A stretch of 64,000 nucleotides of DNA from assembly GCA_018607905.1 (NCBI GenBank), contig JABBAP010000024.1, positions 100,975 to 164,974 of the forward strand. Reading direction: 5' to 3'. A program made the position numbers and the translations under genes. The number at the start of each line of letters is the position of its first letter. Position 1 is the first letter of the stretch. Origin of the DNA: Paracoccaceae bacterium. GTDB lineage: Bacteria > Pseudomonadota > Alphaproteobacteria > Rhodobacterales > Rhodobacteraceae. The notes under the pieces were generated by a model. That model did no database searches. It was not told the origin of the DNA and saw nothing but the letters and a program-made list of their open reading frames with translations. Shown here piece after piece: positions 46,305 to 54,854 of the stretch.

Positions 46305-47462
46305 ATGATAACTATAACAACGACCGAGCAGCTGGCAGCCTTTTGCACAAAATGCGCCACATTCGATTACGTCACGATCGACACTGAGTTTCTTCGTGAA
46401 CGGACCTATTATTCCAAACTTTGTTTGATCCAAATGGCCCACCCTGGCGAAGGGGATGAAGGTGCTGTTTTGATTGATGTTTTAGAGGATGGGCTAAGCC
46501 TCGATCCGTTGTACGACCTGTTCAAAGATGAATCCGTGGTCAAAGTTTTCCATGCGGCACGCCAAGATTTGGAAATCTTTTTCGTGGATCGTCAAGTGTT
46601 TCCAAAACCCTTCTTTGATACGCAAGTTGCGGCAATGGTGTGCGGCTTTGGCGAACAGGTCGGATACGAAACTTTGGTGCGTAAAATTGCCAAAGCACAG
46701 CTGGATAAATCTTCTCGCTTTACGGATTGGTCACAGCGACCACTGTCAGATAAACAAAAGACCTATGCCTTGGGTGATGTAACCCATCTGCGCGAGATTT
46801 ATGAGTTTCTGGCCAAGCGGTTGGAAAAGACAAATCGGAAATCTTGGGTCGAAGAAGAGGTGCAAATCCTCATTAACCCCGAAACGTATAACACACACCC
46901 TGACAATGCATGGCGACGCGTGAAAACACGCAGCAATTCGCGCCGTTTTCTTGCGACAGTTCAAGAGCTTGCAAGGTTTCGCGAAATCTATGCGCAAGAA
47001 CGCAACGTGCCGCGCAATCGGGTATACAAAGACGACGCGCTGATGGAAATCGCCGCAACACGCCCCAAAGTACCAAGCGATTTAGGCAAGTCACGTATGT
47101 TGTTGCGCGAGGCGCGAAAAGGCCAAATCGCAGACGGAATTATCGCCGCAATCAAAACGGCTGATGCGATTCCAAATGACGATTTGCCAATTGTCGCAGC
47201 GGTAAAACAACGCCCGCAAGGCAGTGAGGGTTTGGCCGATTTGTTGCGGGTTTTGTTAAAGGCAAAAGCCGAAGAAGCGGGTGTCGCACCCAAACTGATC
47301 GCCAATGCCTCTGAGCTGGATGATATCGCGGCAGGTGTTGCGGGCGATCAAGTATTTCGCGGCTGGCGCAGCGAAGTTTTTGGTAACGATGCCAAAGATT
47401 TATGCGACGGAAAAATCGCATTATCGGCCAGTGGAAGCAGCGTTAAAATCGTCAGGGTTTAG
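46305..47462 (+). CDS. rnd: Ribonuclease D
   Basis: 3'-5' exoribonuclease in tRNA maturation. The 385 residues contain DEDD motifs: YVTIDTEFLRERTYY, VFHAARQDLEIF and the Asp/His-containing YALGDVTHLREIY. An HRDC domain follows (about 215-285). Lies 59 bases after tRNA-Asn, which is suggestive given its role. Confidence 0.95.
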   Translation: MITITTTEQLAAFCTKCATFDYVTIDTEFLRERTYYSKLCLIQMAHPGEGDEGAVLIDVLEDGLSLDPLYDLFKDESVVKVFHAARQDLEIFFVDRQVFPKPFFDTQVAAMVCGFGEQVGYETLVRKIAKAQLDKSSRFTDWSQRPLSDKQKTYALGDVTHLREIYEFLAKRLEKTNRKSWVEEEVQILINPETYNTHPDNAWRRVKTRSNSRRFLATVQELARFREIYAQERNVPRNRVYKDDALMEIAATRPKVPSDLGKSRMLLREARKGQIADGIIAAIKTADAIPNDDLPIVAAVKQRPQGSEGLADLLRVLLKAKAEEAGVAPKLIANASELDDIAAGVAGDQVFRGWRSEVFGNDAKDLCDGKIALSASGSSVKIVRV

Positions 47463-47465
47463 GCC

Positions 47466-47972
47466 CTATTTGCGCAGCGTAACTTGGTTTTGAGAACCAA
47501 CCACGCGAATGCTGCGGATGACTGCAAGCTTTTGATGTGACAGGAAAACACCGACATCAATCTCGCGCGAGCGGTTGGTTGAGGTGTTGGTGTTGAACTG
47601 GGGCTCTTTGGCGCGAAATTCCAACGTCAAAACACCTTTTTCGTCTGGGACGAACTTGTTCAGACTGATCAGTTTCGCGTCGTAATATCCTTGACGTGGC
47701 ATCAACGCACGGGCGCGAATGACGCCGCCATCGCGGGTGCGTTCAAAACGTGCGCCCTCGATAACAGCGACCAGCGAGCGGCCTTCGATTGTGGTTGAAG
47801 CGATTGCTTTTTTATTGGCGCGATTACGGCGTCCAAAACTGCCAGCAGAACTCCCGCTCCCAGAAGAACTTGCAGAAGACGCGCTTCCTGCACTGCTGCC
47901 AACACTGCTGTTTCCTAAGCCGCAAGATGACACCATCCCGACAATAAAAAATGCGCACAAAAGGTTTTTCAT
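47466..47972 (-). CDS. Lipoprotein with Ser/Gly-rich linker, function unknown
   Basis: The 168-residue protein starts with a lipoprotein signal ending GMVSSCGLG (Cys near 17). A Ser/Gly/Ala linker follows (about 20-45), then a short basic segment and a beta-rich domain (about 55-165) with VIEGARFERTRDGGVIRARALMP and IRVVGSQNQVTLR. An upstream in-frame start extends into unlikely sequence. Convergent with rnd with a three-base gap. No family assigned. Confidence 0.78.
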   Translation of the reverse strand: MKNLLCAFFIVGMVSSCGLGNSSVGSSAGSASSASSSGSGSSAGSFGRRNRANKKAIASTTIEGRSLVAVIEGARFERTRDGGVIRARALMPRQGYYDAKLISLNKFVPDEKGVLTLEFRAKEPQFNTNTSTNRSREIDVGVFLSHQKLAVIRSIRVVGSQNQVTLRK

Positions 47973-48117
47973 CTGCTCACCCTCAATCTTTGGGTCATGG
48001 TTAGCCAAATTAAGCGCCAAAGAAAAGAGTGGAGTGGGCCCGTTTGCGAATTTGGCTGGACGAAGCAACAGGCGCGCCATAGGTATCGCGTAAAGATACT
48101 GTAAAAACAGGTTCAAA

Positions 48118-48549
48118 ATGACCGAAGACTTTCAAGAAATCGTCGAAACATTCGAGTTTCTGGACGATTGGGAAGACCGCTATCGCCATGTGATCGAATT
48201 GGGCAAGGAAATGCCCGATCTGAACGAGGCATTGCGCGTGCCAGCGACCAAAGTTGATGGCTGTGCATCGCAAGTGTGGATTGTTCCAAAGATCGAAGGG
48301 CAGGGGCCAAACGGCATTTTCACGTTTGACGGCGAAAGTGACGCGATGATTGTGCGCGGTTTGATCGCGATCCTTGGCGCGCTTTATAACGGCGTGACGC
48401 TGCAACAAGTTGTCGATACGGATGCAGCCGCAGCCTTTGGGCAATTGGGGCTGGATCAACATCTCTCGGCGCAGCGCTCCAACGGTTTGCGCGCAATGAT
48501 TGAGCGCATTCAAACCGTTGCACAGGCCAATATCGCAGAAAATTCATAA
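48118..48549 (+). CDS. sufE: Cysteine desulfuration protein SufE
   Basis: Accepts persulfide sulfur from SufS. The 143 residues include DDWEDRYRHVIELGKEMP and the sulfur-acceptor Cys in KVDGCASQVW (about residue 49). SufS is not in the window. Divergent from the lipoprotein gene and 89 bases upstream of the homocysteine methyltransferase gene. Confidence 0.94.
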   Translation: MTEDFQEIVETFEFLDDWEDRYRHVIELGKEMPDLNEALRVPATKVDGCASQVWIVPKIEGQGPNGIFTFDGESDAMIVRGLIAILGALYNGVTLQQVVDTDAAAAFGQLGLDQHLSAQRSNGLRAMIERIQTVAQANIAENS

Positions 48550-48638
48550 TCTTTATGATCAGTATGAATTTGCTTTGAGCACAAAGCTGTGACACGCAGA
48601 GCTTGAGCCCATTATTTATTGGGTAAAAGGATGGTTAC

Positions 48639-49649
48639 ATGTCTGAAAAACTACAAAAAATTCTGGATACACAGGGTTGGGTCTTGGCCGATGGGGCGAC
48701 GGGGACAAACCTGTTTAACATGGGGCTAGAAGCGGGCGAAGCGCCTGAAATGTGGAATGAATGGCATCCAGATCGTATCAAAGCGCTGTATAAAGGTGCG
48801 GTTGATGCGGGTTCTGATCTGTTTCTAACCAATAGTTTTGGTGGCAATGCCAGCCGGTTGAAATTACACGGGGCAGAAAAACGCGCCCGGGAATTATCGC
48901 GTATTTCCGCAGAAATTGCCCGTGAAGTGGCCGATACTGCTGGCCGCGATGTTGTCGTGGCGGGATCCATGGGGCCGACTGGCGACATTATGCTGCCCGT
49001 TGGAACGCTGTCGCACGCGGATGCAGTTGAGATTTTCGAAGAACAAGCGCACGGCCTGATGGAAGGCGGCGCGGATGTTCTGTGGGTTGAAACGGTGTCA
49101 GCGCCAGAGGAATATGCCGCTGCTGCAGAGGCGATTGGCAATGTCGGAGCACCTTGGTGCGGCACGATGAGCTTTGACACGGCTGGGCGCACGATGATGG
49201 GGCTGACCTCCACTGGTATGGTCGAAATGGTCGAGGGATTAGCGCATAAACCGATGGCGTTTGGAGCCAATTGCGGGGTCGGCGCGTCTGATTTATTGCG
49301 CACGATGTTGGGCATGGCAGAGGCCAATCCAACGCAGCCTTTGATCGCCAAAGGCAATGCTGGCATTCCGAAATACGTGGATGGGCATATTCATTACGAC
49401 GGCACGCCCGAATTGATGGCAAAATACGCCGTTTTGGCGCGTGATTCTGGGGCTTCGATCATCGGTGGATGTTGCGGCACAATGCCTGAACATCTTGCTG
49501 CAATGCGGCATGCGTTGGAAACTATAAAGGTCGGGCAAAAGCCTGATTTAACAACAATTTCCGATCAAATGGGTGCGTTTTCATCCGTGAGCGATGGCAC
49601 GGGTGATGCGCCTGCGCCAGAACGTGTTCGCCGTCGCAGGCGGACCTAA
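48639..49649 (+). CDS. bmt: Homocysteine S-methyltransferase / betaine-homocysteine type
   Basis: Zinc-dependent (beta/alpha)8 methyl transfer enzyme of 336 residues. The N-terminus GWVLADGATGTNLFNMG is typical. Zinc ligands are in FGANCGVG (about residue 210) and IIGGCCGTMPEHLAA (about 275-290). Followed by a corrinoid protein and DUF1638; this trio most plausibly forms the homocysteine-binding and corrinoid halves of a split cobalamin-dependent methionine synthase, the folate domain being encoded elsewhere. Alternatively it acts with a dedicated methylamine or betaine methyl donor. Confidence 0.85.
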   Translation: MSEKLQKILDTQGWVLADGATGTNLFNMGLEAGEAPEMWNEWHPDRIKALYKGAVDAGSDLFLTNSFGGNASRLKLHGAEKRARELSRISAEIAREVADTAGRDVVVAGSMGPTGDIMLPVGTLSHADAVEIFEEQAHGLMEGGADVLWVETVSAPEEYAAAAEAIGNVGAPWCGTMSFDTAGRTMMGLTSTGMVEMVEGLAHKPMAFGANCGVGASDLLRTMLGMAEANPTQPLIAKGNAGIPKYVDGHIHYDGTPELMAKYAVLARDSGASIIGGCCGTMPEHLAAMRHALETIKVGQKPDLTTISDQMGAFSSVSDGTGDAPAPERVRRRRRT

Positions 49650-49785
49650 TTTTTGCAATTTTCCCCGATTGCGTCGGAATGGGAAAAAACAGTGTCGCTA
49701 TTTTTGCAGAATGACGCGAATCTAGCCGTATCGTACGGGGGAGTACCCGCCGTGGTGGCACGTATAATTATAGGATTTACAGCCC

Positions 49786-50487
49786 ATGTCTGACCAAGAA
49801 GACGATATCATCCTGTCCGAACTGAGCGACGAAGAACTTGTGCCGCAAATACACGATGACCTGTATGATGGCTTGAAAGAAGAAATCGAAGAATCCGTGA
49901 ATATTCTGCTCGGTCGTGGGTGGATGCCTTACGATGTTTTGACCAAAGCGTTGGTTGAGGGCATGCGGATCGTTGGGATCGACTTTCGCGATGGTATTTT
50001 GTTCGTTCCAGAGGTTCTGTTGGCTGCGAACGCGATGAAGGGTGGCATGGCCATTCTGAAACCTTTGCTGGCTGAAACTGGCGCTCCACGTTTGGGCAAT
50101 ATGGTGATCGGCACTGTGAAGGGCGATATCCACGATATCGGCAAAAACCTGGTTACCATGATGATGGAAGGTGCTGGCTTTGAGGTCAAAGACCTTGGCA
50201 TCAATAACCCTGTTGAGAACTATCTCGATGAGCTGGAAAACGGCGATTACGATATCCTCGGGATGTCAGCTTTGCTAACAACTACAATGCCTTACATGAA
50301 AGTCGTGATTGATACGATGGTCGAAAAAGGCATGCGCGATGATTACACAGTTTTGGTTGGTGGCGCGCCGTTGAACGAAGAATTCGGCAAAGCAATTGGC
50401 GCGGATGCCTATTGTCGTGACGCGGCGGTTGCTGTGGAAACTGCGAAAGAATTCATGGCGAAAAAGCACAATCAAATGAACGCTTAG
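49786..50487 (+). CDS. Methyltransferase cognate corrinoid protein
   Basis: 233 residues in two parts. A four-helix cap (about 15-95) contains ILLGRGWMPYDVLTKALVEGM. A Rossmann-like cobalamin domain (about 100-230) has the axial His in GTVKGDIHDIGKNLV, followed by MSALLTTTMPYMK and VGGAP. Methyl group carrier between donor methyltransferase and bmt product. Same layout as the MetH B12 module. 136 bases after bmt, three bases before DUF1638. Confidence 0.93.
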   Translation: MSDQEDDIILSELSDEELVPQIHDDLYDGLKEEIEESVNILLGRGWMPYDVLTKALVEGMRIVGIDFRDGILFVPEVLLAANAMKGGMAILKPLLAETGAPRLGNMVIGTVKGDIHDIGKNLVTMMMEGAGFEVKDLGINNPVENYLDELENGDYDILGMSALLTTTMPYMKVVIDTMVEKGMRDDYTVLVGGAPLNEEFGKAIGADAYCRDAAVAVETAKEFMAKKHNQMNA

Positions 50488-50490
50488 ATC

Positions 50491-51144
50491 ATGATAGAGG
50501 TTAGTGATCATACATTAACCGAACAAGGTTTAGACGCGCGTGGGAGTGATCCTGCGCGCGTTTTGGTTTTGGCTTGTGGCGCATTGGCACGAGAGATTTT
50601 GGCGCTGTTCAAAATCAACAAATGGGACCACATGGACCTGACCTGTTTGCCTGCAAAATGGCATATGACGCCTGATTTGATCACGGATGGCGTTGAAGAC
50701 GTCGTGCGCAAGCATCGGGGCGATTATGACCAGATTTTTGTGGCCTATGCGGATTGCGGGACTGGCGGGCTTTTGGAAGCGAAATGCGCGGAGCTGGGCG
50801 TTGAAATGATCGCCGGACCGCATTGTTATTCGTTTTTTGAGGGCAATGATGTATTCGCTGCTACGGCCGAGGATGAAATCACGGCGTTTTATTTGACCGA
50901 CTTCTTAGTATCTGTTTTTGATAGCTTTTTCTGGAAGCCAATGGGGCTGGATCGGCATCCAGAGCTGTTGGAAATGTATTTCGGCAACTATGAAAAAGTG
51001 GTTTATCAGGCGCAAACAGAGAATGCCGAGCTGACAGCCAAGGCGCGGGACTGTGCCGCGCGCATGGGCCTGAGGTTTGAGCGCCGTTTCACCGGATACG
51101 GCGATTTGCAGACGGCTTTGGCGGGTATTCCTGCCGCGCGTTAA
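50491..51144 (+). CDS. DUF1638 protein (corrinoid-methyltransfer associated)
   Basis: The 217 residues start with a short tail, then VLVLACGALAREILALFK, LPAKWHMTPDLI, FVAYADCGTGGLL, GPHCYSFFEG and FLVSVFDSFFWKPMGLD. Several conserved Cys/His residues could bind a metal. DUF1638 genes repeatedly accompany corrinoid methyltransferases. Here the start is three bases after the corrinoid gene, implying one transcript. A role in reactivating or assembling the corrinoid protein is inference. Confidence 0.88.
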   Translation: MIEVSDHTLTEQGLDARGSDPARVLVLACGALAREILALFKINKWDHMDLTCLPAKWHMTPDLITDGVEDVVRKHRGDYDQIFVAYADCGTGGLLEAKCAELGVEMIAGPHCYSFFEGNDVFAATAEDEITAFYLTDFLVSVFDSFFWKPMGLDRHPELLEMYFGNYEKVVYQAQTENAELTAKARDCAARMGLRFERRFTGYGDLQTALAGIPAAR

Positions 51145-51180
51145 CACATTCGTTAACGGCGCTTTTTCCATCCAGATAAA

Positions 51181-51232
51181 TGTCCGCAAAGCGTATGCAA
51201 AGGGTATGCAAAGCGTATGGCACGTGTATGGC
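51181..51232 (-). repeat. 52-bp inverted-repeat element, copy B
   Basis: Reverse complement of 43681-43732 with one mismatch (position 31 of the element). Lies 37 bases after DUF1638 and 128 bases before the SABATH-type gene. Flanking sequences differ from those of copy A except for a few bases. Upstream, GTTAAC occurs twice within 18 bases (51140-51157). Confidence 0.95.
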
Positions 51233-51359
51233 ACTTTGGATTTTGAGCGCAAAGGTTAATTAGTGAACGGCGCGGTCGATGGATCGGCGCGGTGCGCAAC
51301 GCTTGCCTTTGAAAATCAAACCTGCAAACCTGCCTTTAACACGTTAGGGAGGCTGCAAA

Positions 51360-52466
51360 ATGGCACGTGAAGAAACCACTGGATTTATGGCGATGAAGGG
51401 GGCTGGATATTATTCCAAGGCCACTGTCGGTGCCAAACACGTCATGGATAATGCGGCACAAATGGTTCTGGATGCGGTGGATCGCATGGGGCTGGAAAAA
51501 ACCAGCGGTGTTTTTCGCGCGACCGATATGGGGGCTGCAGATGGGGGCACCTCGCTTGATATGTGGCGCCGTGTTTTGGCGCAGGTTCGCGCCCAAGCCC
51601 CTGATCGCCCGATTGAGATGATTTACACCGATTTGCCGCGCAATGATTTTAGCCAAGTGTTTCAGATCGTGCATGGGCTGACGGGCGAGGCGACCTATCT
51701 GGATGAGGTGAGCGGCGTGCATGTGATGGCCTCTGGCACATCTTTTCATGAGGCGATTGTGCCGGCAGGAACGCTCGATCTGGGGTTTTCGGCGACGGCG
51801 AGCCATTACATTACGGCGGTGCCCTGCAACATCGAAGATCACGTTCACATGGTTGGCGCGTCGGGCGAAACGCGGCAAGCCTATGAGGATAAGGGGGCGT
51901 CGGATTGGGACAACATGCTGGCGCAGCGCGGGGCCGAGATGAAAACGGGCGCGCGGTTGTGTCTGTTTAATTTCGGGATTGATGAGGACGGCCGCTATTT
52001 GGGCAATACGGGCGGGGTGAATATGTTTGACACTTTCGCGCTGCATTGGCGCAGTTTGCTTGATGATGGGATCATCACCGAGGCCGAATTTGCCAACACG
52101 AATTTCCCGCAAGTGTACCGCACGCAAAGCCAGTTTGTGACCCCGCTAAAGGATAAACAAAGCGCGGCTTATAAATCAGGATTGCGGCTTGAACACGTGG
52201 AGGCCCGCGTCGTGCGCTGCCCGTTTGAACAGGCGTTTAGCGAACAAGGCGGCGACCCGCGCCAGTTTGCACGCGATTACATTCCGACATTGCGCAGCTG
52301 GTCTGAGCCGACGTTTGCAAACGGATTAAGTCGGGATCGAAGTGCGGTGGACCGCGCACGGATCATTGATGCGTTTTACGGGCGTTACGAGGATATGGTT
52401 GCAGCTGATCCCGCAGGGCACGCGATGGATTACGTGCACATTTATATGGTCTGCGTGAAGGAATAG
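51360..52466 (+). CDS. SABATH-type SAM-dependent carboxyl methyltransferase
   Basis: Probable small-molecule methyltransferase of the SABATH family (Methyltransf_7), best known from plants. The 368 residues match in order: GAGYYSKATVGAKHVMD, SAM motif RATDMGAADGGTSLDM, YTDLPRNDFSQVF, SATASHYIT (substrate-gating), KTGARLCLFNFG, LLDDGIITEAEF and NTNFPQVYRT. GGAGG lies seven bases upstream. The substrate is unknown. Location beside a methionine-synthase-like cluster would couple SAM use with regeneration, but the gap holds repeat copy B, so it may be independently transcribed. Confidence 0.85.
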   Translation: MAREETTGFMAMKGAGYYSKATVGAKHVMDNAAQMVLDAVDRMGLEKTSGVFRATDMGAADGGTSLDMWRRVLAQVRAQAPDRPIEMIYTDLPRNDFSQVFQIVHGLTGEATYLDEVSGVHVMASGTSFHEAIVPAGTLDLGFSATASHYITAVPCNIEDHVHMVGASGETRQAYEDKGASDWDNMLAQRGAEMKTGARLCLFNFGIDEDGRYLGNTGGVNMFDTFALHWRSLLDDGIITEAEFANTNFPQVYRTQSQFVTPLKDKQSAAYKSGLRLEHVEARVVRCPFEQAFSEQGGDPRQFARDYIPTLRSWSEPTFANGLSRDRSAVDRARIIDAFYGRYEDMVAADPAGHAMDYVHIYMVCVKE

Positions 52467-52528
52467 CGCCCTTGCGCGCAGCGCCTGAGCCAGTAAGTTG
52501 AATGTTGGAAACTGGGAGGTTTAACAAC

Positions 52529-53104
52529 ATGAAAACGTATAAATTAGCTGGCGTAGCATTGATTTTCGCCGTGCTTGCAGGCGCGGTTGAAGCGCGTGAA
52601 TTAAAGCTGCAACTGGCAAATCCGCAGCCTGAAAATGTAAATGCTGGCTTGGCGGTTGAATACGCCTTTCCCAATGATGTGAAATCGTTGCGCGATGCCT
52701 ATGTAGCGCTGGGTGTTGGTGCGGAACCTGGTAAGCCTTTGGTTGGGCTAAGTTATCTGAGTTCGGACGACGAGCCAAATGCGCTGACCTCTAGCCAAGA
52801 AACCAAGGTTGCAGGGCGCATTAACGGGTTTATCCGCTTTGATGAGCCGGGGCTTTACACGCTTGAGGTTTATTCCAACGATGGGCTGGAGTTGCGCATT
52901 GGTGGACTTGAAGTTGCCAAAGTAGACGAGAAACGTGGCTGTGATCCGATCGGCGCAGTTGATGTGCGCATTAAGGCGGCGGGGTGGTACGAACTGGAAG
53001 GATTGTATTGGCAGCGCAAAGGCGGCAGCTGTCTGATTATGGAATGGTCCAAAGACGGCGCTGAATTGGAAGAAGTGCCTGCATCGGCCTATGGGTTCAA
53101 GTAG
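52529..53104 (+). CDS. Secreted protein with PA14-like domain
   Basis: The 191 residues begin with a signal peptide (MKTYKLAGVALIFAVLAGAVEA). The mature part contains a PA14-like beta-barrel: INGFIRFDEPGLYTLEVYSNDGLELRIGG and GWYELEGLYWQRKGGSCLIMEW. PA14 domains usually bind carbohydrate. GGGAGG precedes the ATG, favouring 52529 over an in-frame codon nine residues upstream. Follows the SABATH-type gene by 62 bases. Confidence 0.82.
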   Translation: MKTYKLAGVALIFAVLAGAVEARELKLQLANPQPENVNAGLAVEYAFPNDVKSLRDAYVALGVGAEPGKPLVGLSYLSSDDEPNALTSSQETKVAGRINGFIRFDEPGLYTLEVYSNDGLELRIGGLEVAKVDEKRGCDPIGAVDVRIKAAGWYELEGLYWQRKGGSCLIMEWSKDGAELEEVPASAYGFK

Positions 53105-53182
53105 GGTTAACGAGTGAAGGAACGGTGCGGCGCGCGGTTAGCGTGCGCATCGTTCGATAGAAACAGTCTTTAGGAAATTTCC

Positions 53183-53497
53183 ATGTCTATTGTTCACGTT
53201 CTTGCCATTTTGACCGCCAAACCAGGCCAGCGAGATGCCGTTTTGGCGCTGTTTAATGCCAATGTTCCCGCCGTTTTGGCCGAAGGGGGCTGCATTGCCT
53301 ATGAAGCGACGATTGATACGGAAAATGCGGGGCCGATGCAGACGCAATTTGGCCCAGATACCTTTGTTGTGGTTGAGAAATGGGAGAGCATGGCGGCCCT
53401 TGGTGCGCATGCGGTTTCGGATCACATGAAGGCCTATGGCGCCAGCACCAAAGGCATGCTGGCGGATCGCGTTATTCACATTTTATCGCCGAGCTAA
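53183..53497 (+). CDS. ABM-domain quinol monooxygenase-like protein
   Basis: Ferredoxin-like antibiotic biosynthesis monooxygenase (ABM) fold, 104 residues: VHVLAILTAKPGQRDAVLALFN, CIAYEATIDTENAG, FVVVEKWESMAALGAH and MKAYGA. Such proteins are usually dimeric, cofactor-free oxygenases or dehydrating enzymes; no substrate can be proposed. AGGAAA lies upstream. Convergent with dctD. Confidence 0.85.
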   Translation: MSIVHVLAILTAKPGQRDAVLALFNANVPAVLAEGGCIAYEATIDTENAGPMQTQFGPDTFVVVEKWESMAALGAHAVSDHMKAYGASTKGMLADRVIHILSPS

Positions 53498-53505
53498 GGC
53501 TGCGG

Positions 53506-54846
53506 CTATTGGCCGACGTAGTTGCTGCGGGTTAGCCCGTATTTCGCCATTTTCTCGTTCAAGGTCCGTCGTGGTAGGCTGAGTTCTTCCATGACGGATT
53601 GGATCGAGCCTTTGTGGCGGCGCATTGTGTTGTCGATCAGCATGCGCTCAAACGCTTCGACGTATTCTTTCAGGGGTTTGCCTTCAGAAATCACCTCGGG
53701 GGTGGGTTCTGTGGTGTCGTCCATCAACAGGTTGGCGATGGAATAGCTGCCGCGACGGTGTTGTAGGACAGCGCGTTCGGCCAGATTGATCAACTGGCGG
53801 ATATTGCCAGGCCAGGGGGCTTGCAACAACTGCGCGGCGTCCTTGGCGGATACATCGGGGCCTTCGCAGCCGTATTCATCGGCAAAGGTTTCGACGTAGC
53901 GGTTGAACAGATTAAGGATGTCTTCACCGCGCGAGCGTAGCGGCGGCGGCGTGATGTGCATGGCCGCCAGACGGAAATACAAGTCTTGGCGGATAGTATC
54001 CTCAAGCGAGTTGTTTGGATCAGGCGCGTTCGAGATGGCGATGACGCGCAGGGGCGATGTGTCTGGGCCGCGATCATGGTCTTCCAGTGCGCCAATCAAA
54101 CGGGCTTGGATCGAGGTTGGCAGGCTTTCGATATCTTCTAGGCAAAGCGTGCCACCGAGCGAGGCCTCAATCGCGGGTGTGCCGTCATCCATCGGGCCAA
54201 ACAGGCGGCGGGCCAGCTCTTCCTCGGTGAAGGCTGCGCAGTTGAGGGTGATGAATTTCTTACCCTGACGGGGGCCACACGCATGCAGCGCGTGGGCGAT
54301 CAGCGATTTACCCGTGCCTGTTTCACCAGACACCAAAATGTGGCCGTCTGCTTGCGCCAGATCAAGGATATCTTCGCGCAGGCGTTCCATGATCGGCGAG
54401 GAGCCCATGAGTTTGCGCAACAGCACCGTGCCATCGGACAATTCACGGCGCAGCGTGCGGTTATCAAGTGTCAGGCGACGGGTGTGAACCGCGCGTTTCG
54501 TCAGTTCCGCCATGCGTTCAGGATCAAACGGTTTTTCGAGGAAATCATAGGCACCGATGCGCATTGCTTCGACCGCCATGGCCACATCGCCGTGTCCCGT
54601 GATCATGATGACGGGCAGCTGATTGTCGATACTTTGCAACCGCTTAAGGAAGGTGATCCCATCCATCCCCGGCATTTTGATATCGGAAATAAAGATGCCG
54701 TGGAAATCGCTGTCGAGGTTCTTGAGCGCGTCTTCTGCGCTGGCAAAAGTTTGAGTGCGATAGCCAGATAGCGTGAGCCACTGCGAGATGCTTTCGCGCA
54801 TGTCTTGTTCGTCATCAACGATAGCGATGGTCATTTGTTCGGGCAT
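53506..54846 (-). CDS. dctD: NtrC-family response regulator, DctD-like
   Basis: 446 residues: receiver domain (about 4-120) with phospho-acceptor Asp in IFISDIKMPGMDG. The AAA+ sigma-54 activation domain (about 145-370) has GETGTGKSLIAHAL and a GAFT-loop region reading NCAAFTEEELARRLFG, not the canonical ESELFGHEKGAFTGA. The Fis-type HTH (about 405-440) reads LPRRTLNEKMAKYGL. Because the canonical sigma-54-binding GAFTGA is absent, sigma-54 contact may be lost. Starts eight bases after dctB. The dicarboxylate transporter itself is not adjacent. Confidence 0.85.
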   Translation of the reverse strand: MPEQMTIAIVDDEQDMRESISQWLTLSGYRTQTFASAEDALKNLDSDFHGIFISDIKMPGMDGITFLKRLQSIDNQLPVIMITGHGDVAMAVEAMRIGAYDFLEKPFDPERMAELTKRAVHTRRLTLDNRTLRRELSDGTVLLRKLMGSSPIMERLREDILDLAQADGHILVSGETGTGKSLIAHALHACGPRQGKKFITLNCAAFTEEELARRLFGPMDDGTPAIEASLGGTLCLEDIESLPTSIQARLIGALEDHDRGPDTSPLRVIAISNAPDPNNSLEDTIRQDLYFRLAAMHITPPPLRSRGEDILNLFNRYVETFADEYGCEGPDVSAKDAAQLLQAPWPGNIRQLINLAERAVLQHRRGSYSIANLLMDDTTEPTPEVISEGKPLKEYVEAFERMLIDNTMRRHKGSIQSVMEELSLPRRTLNEKMAKYGLTRSNYVGQ

Positions 54847-54854
54847 TTTTGAGC

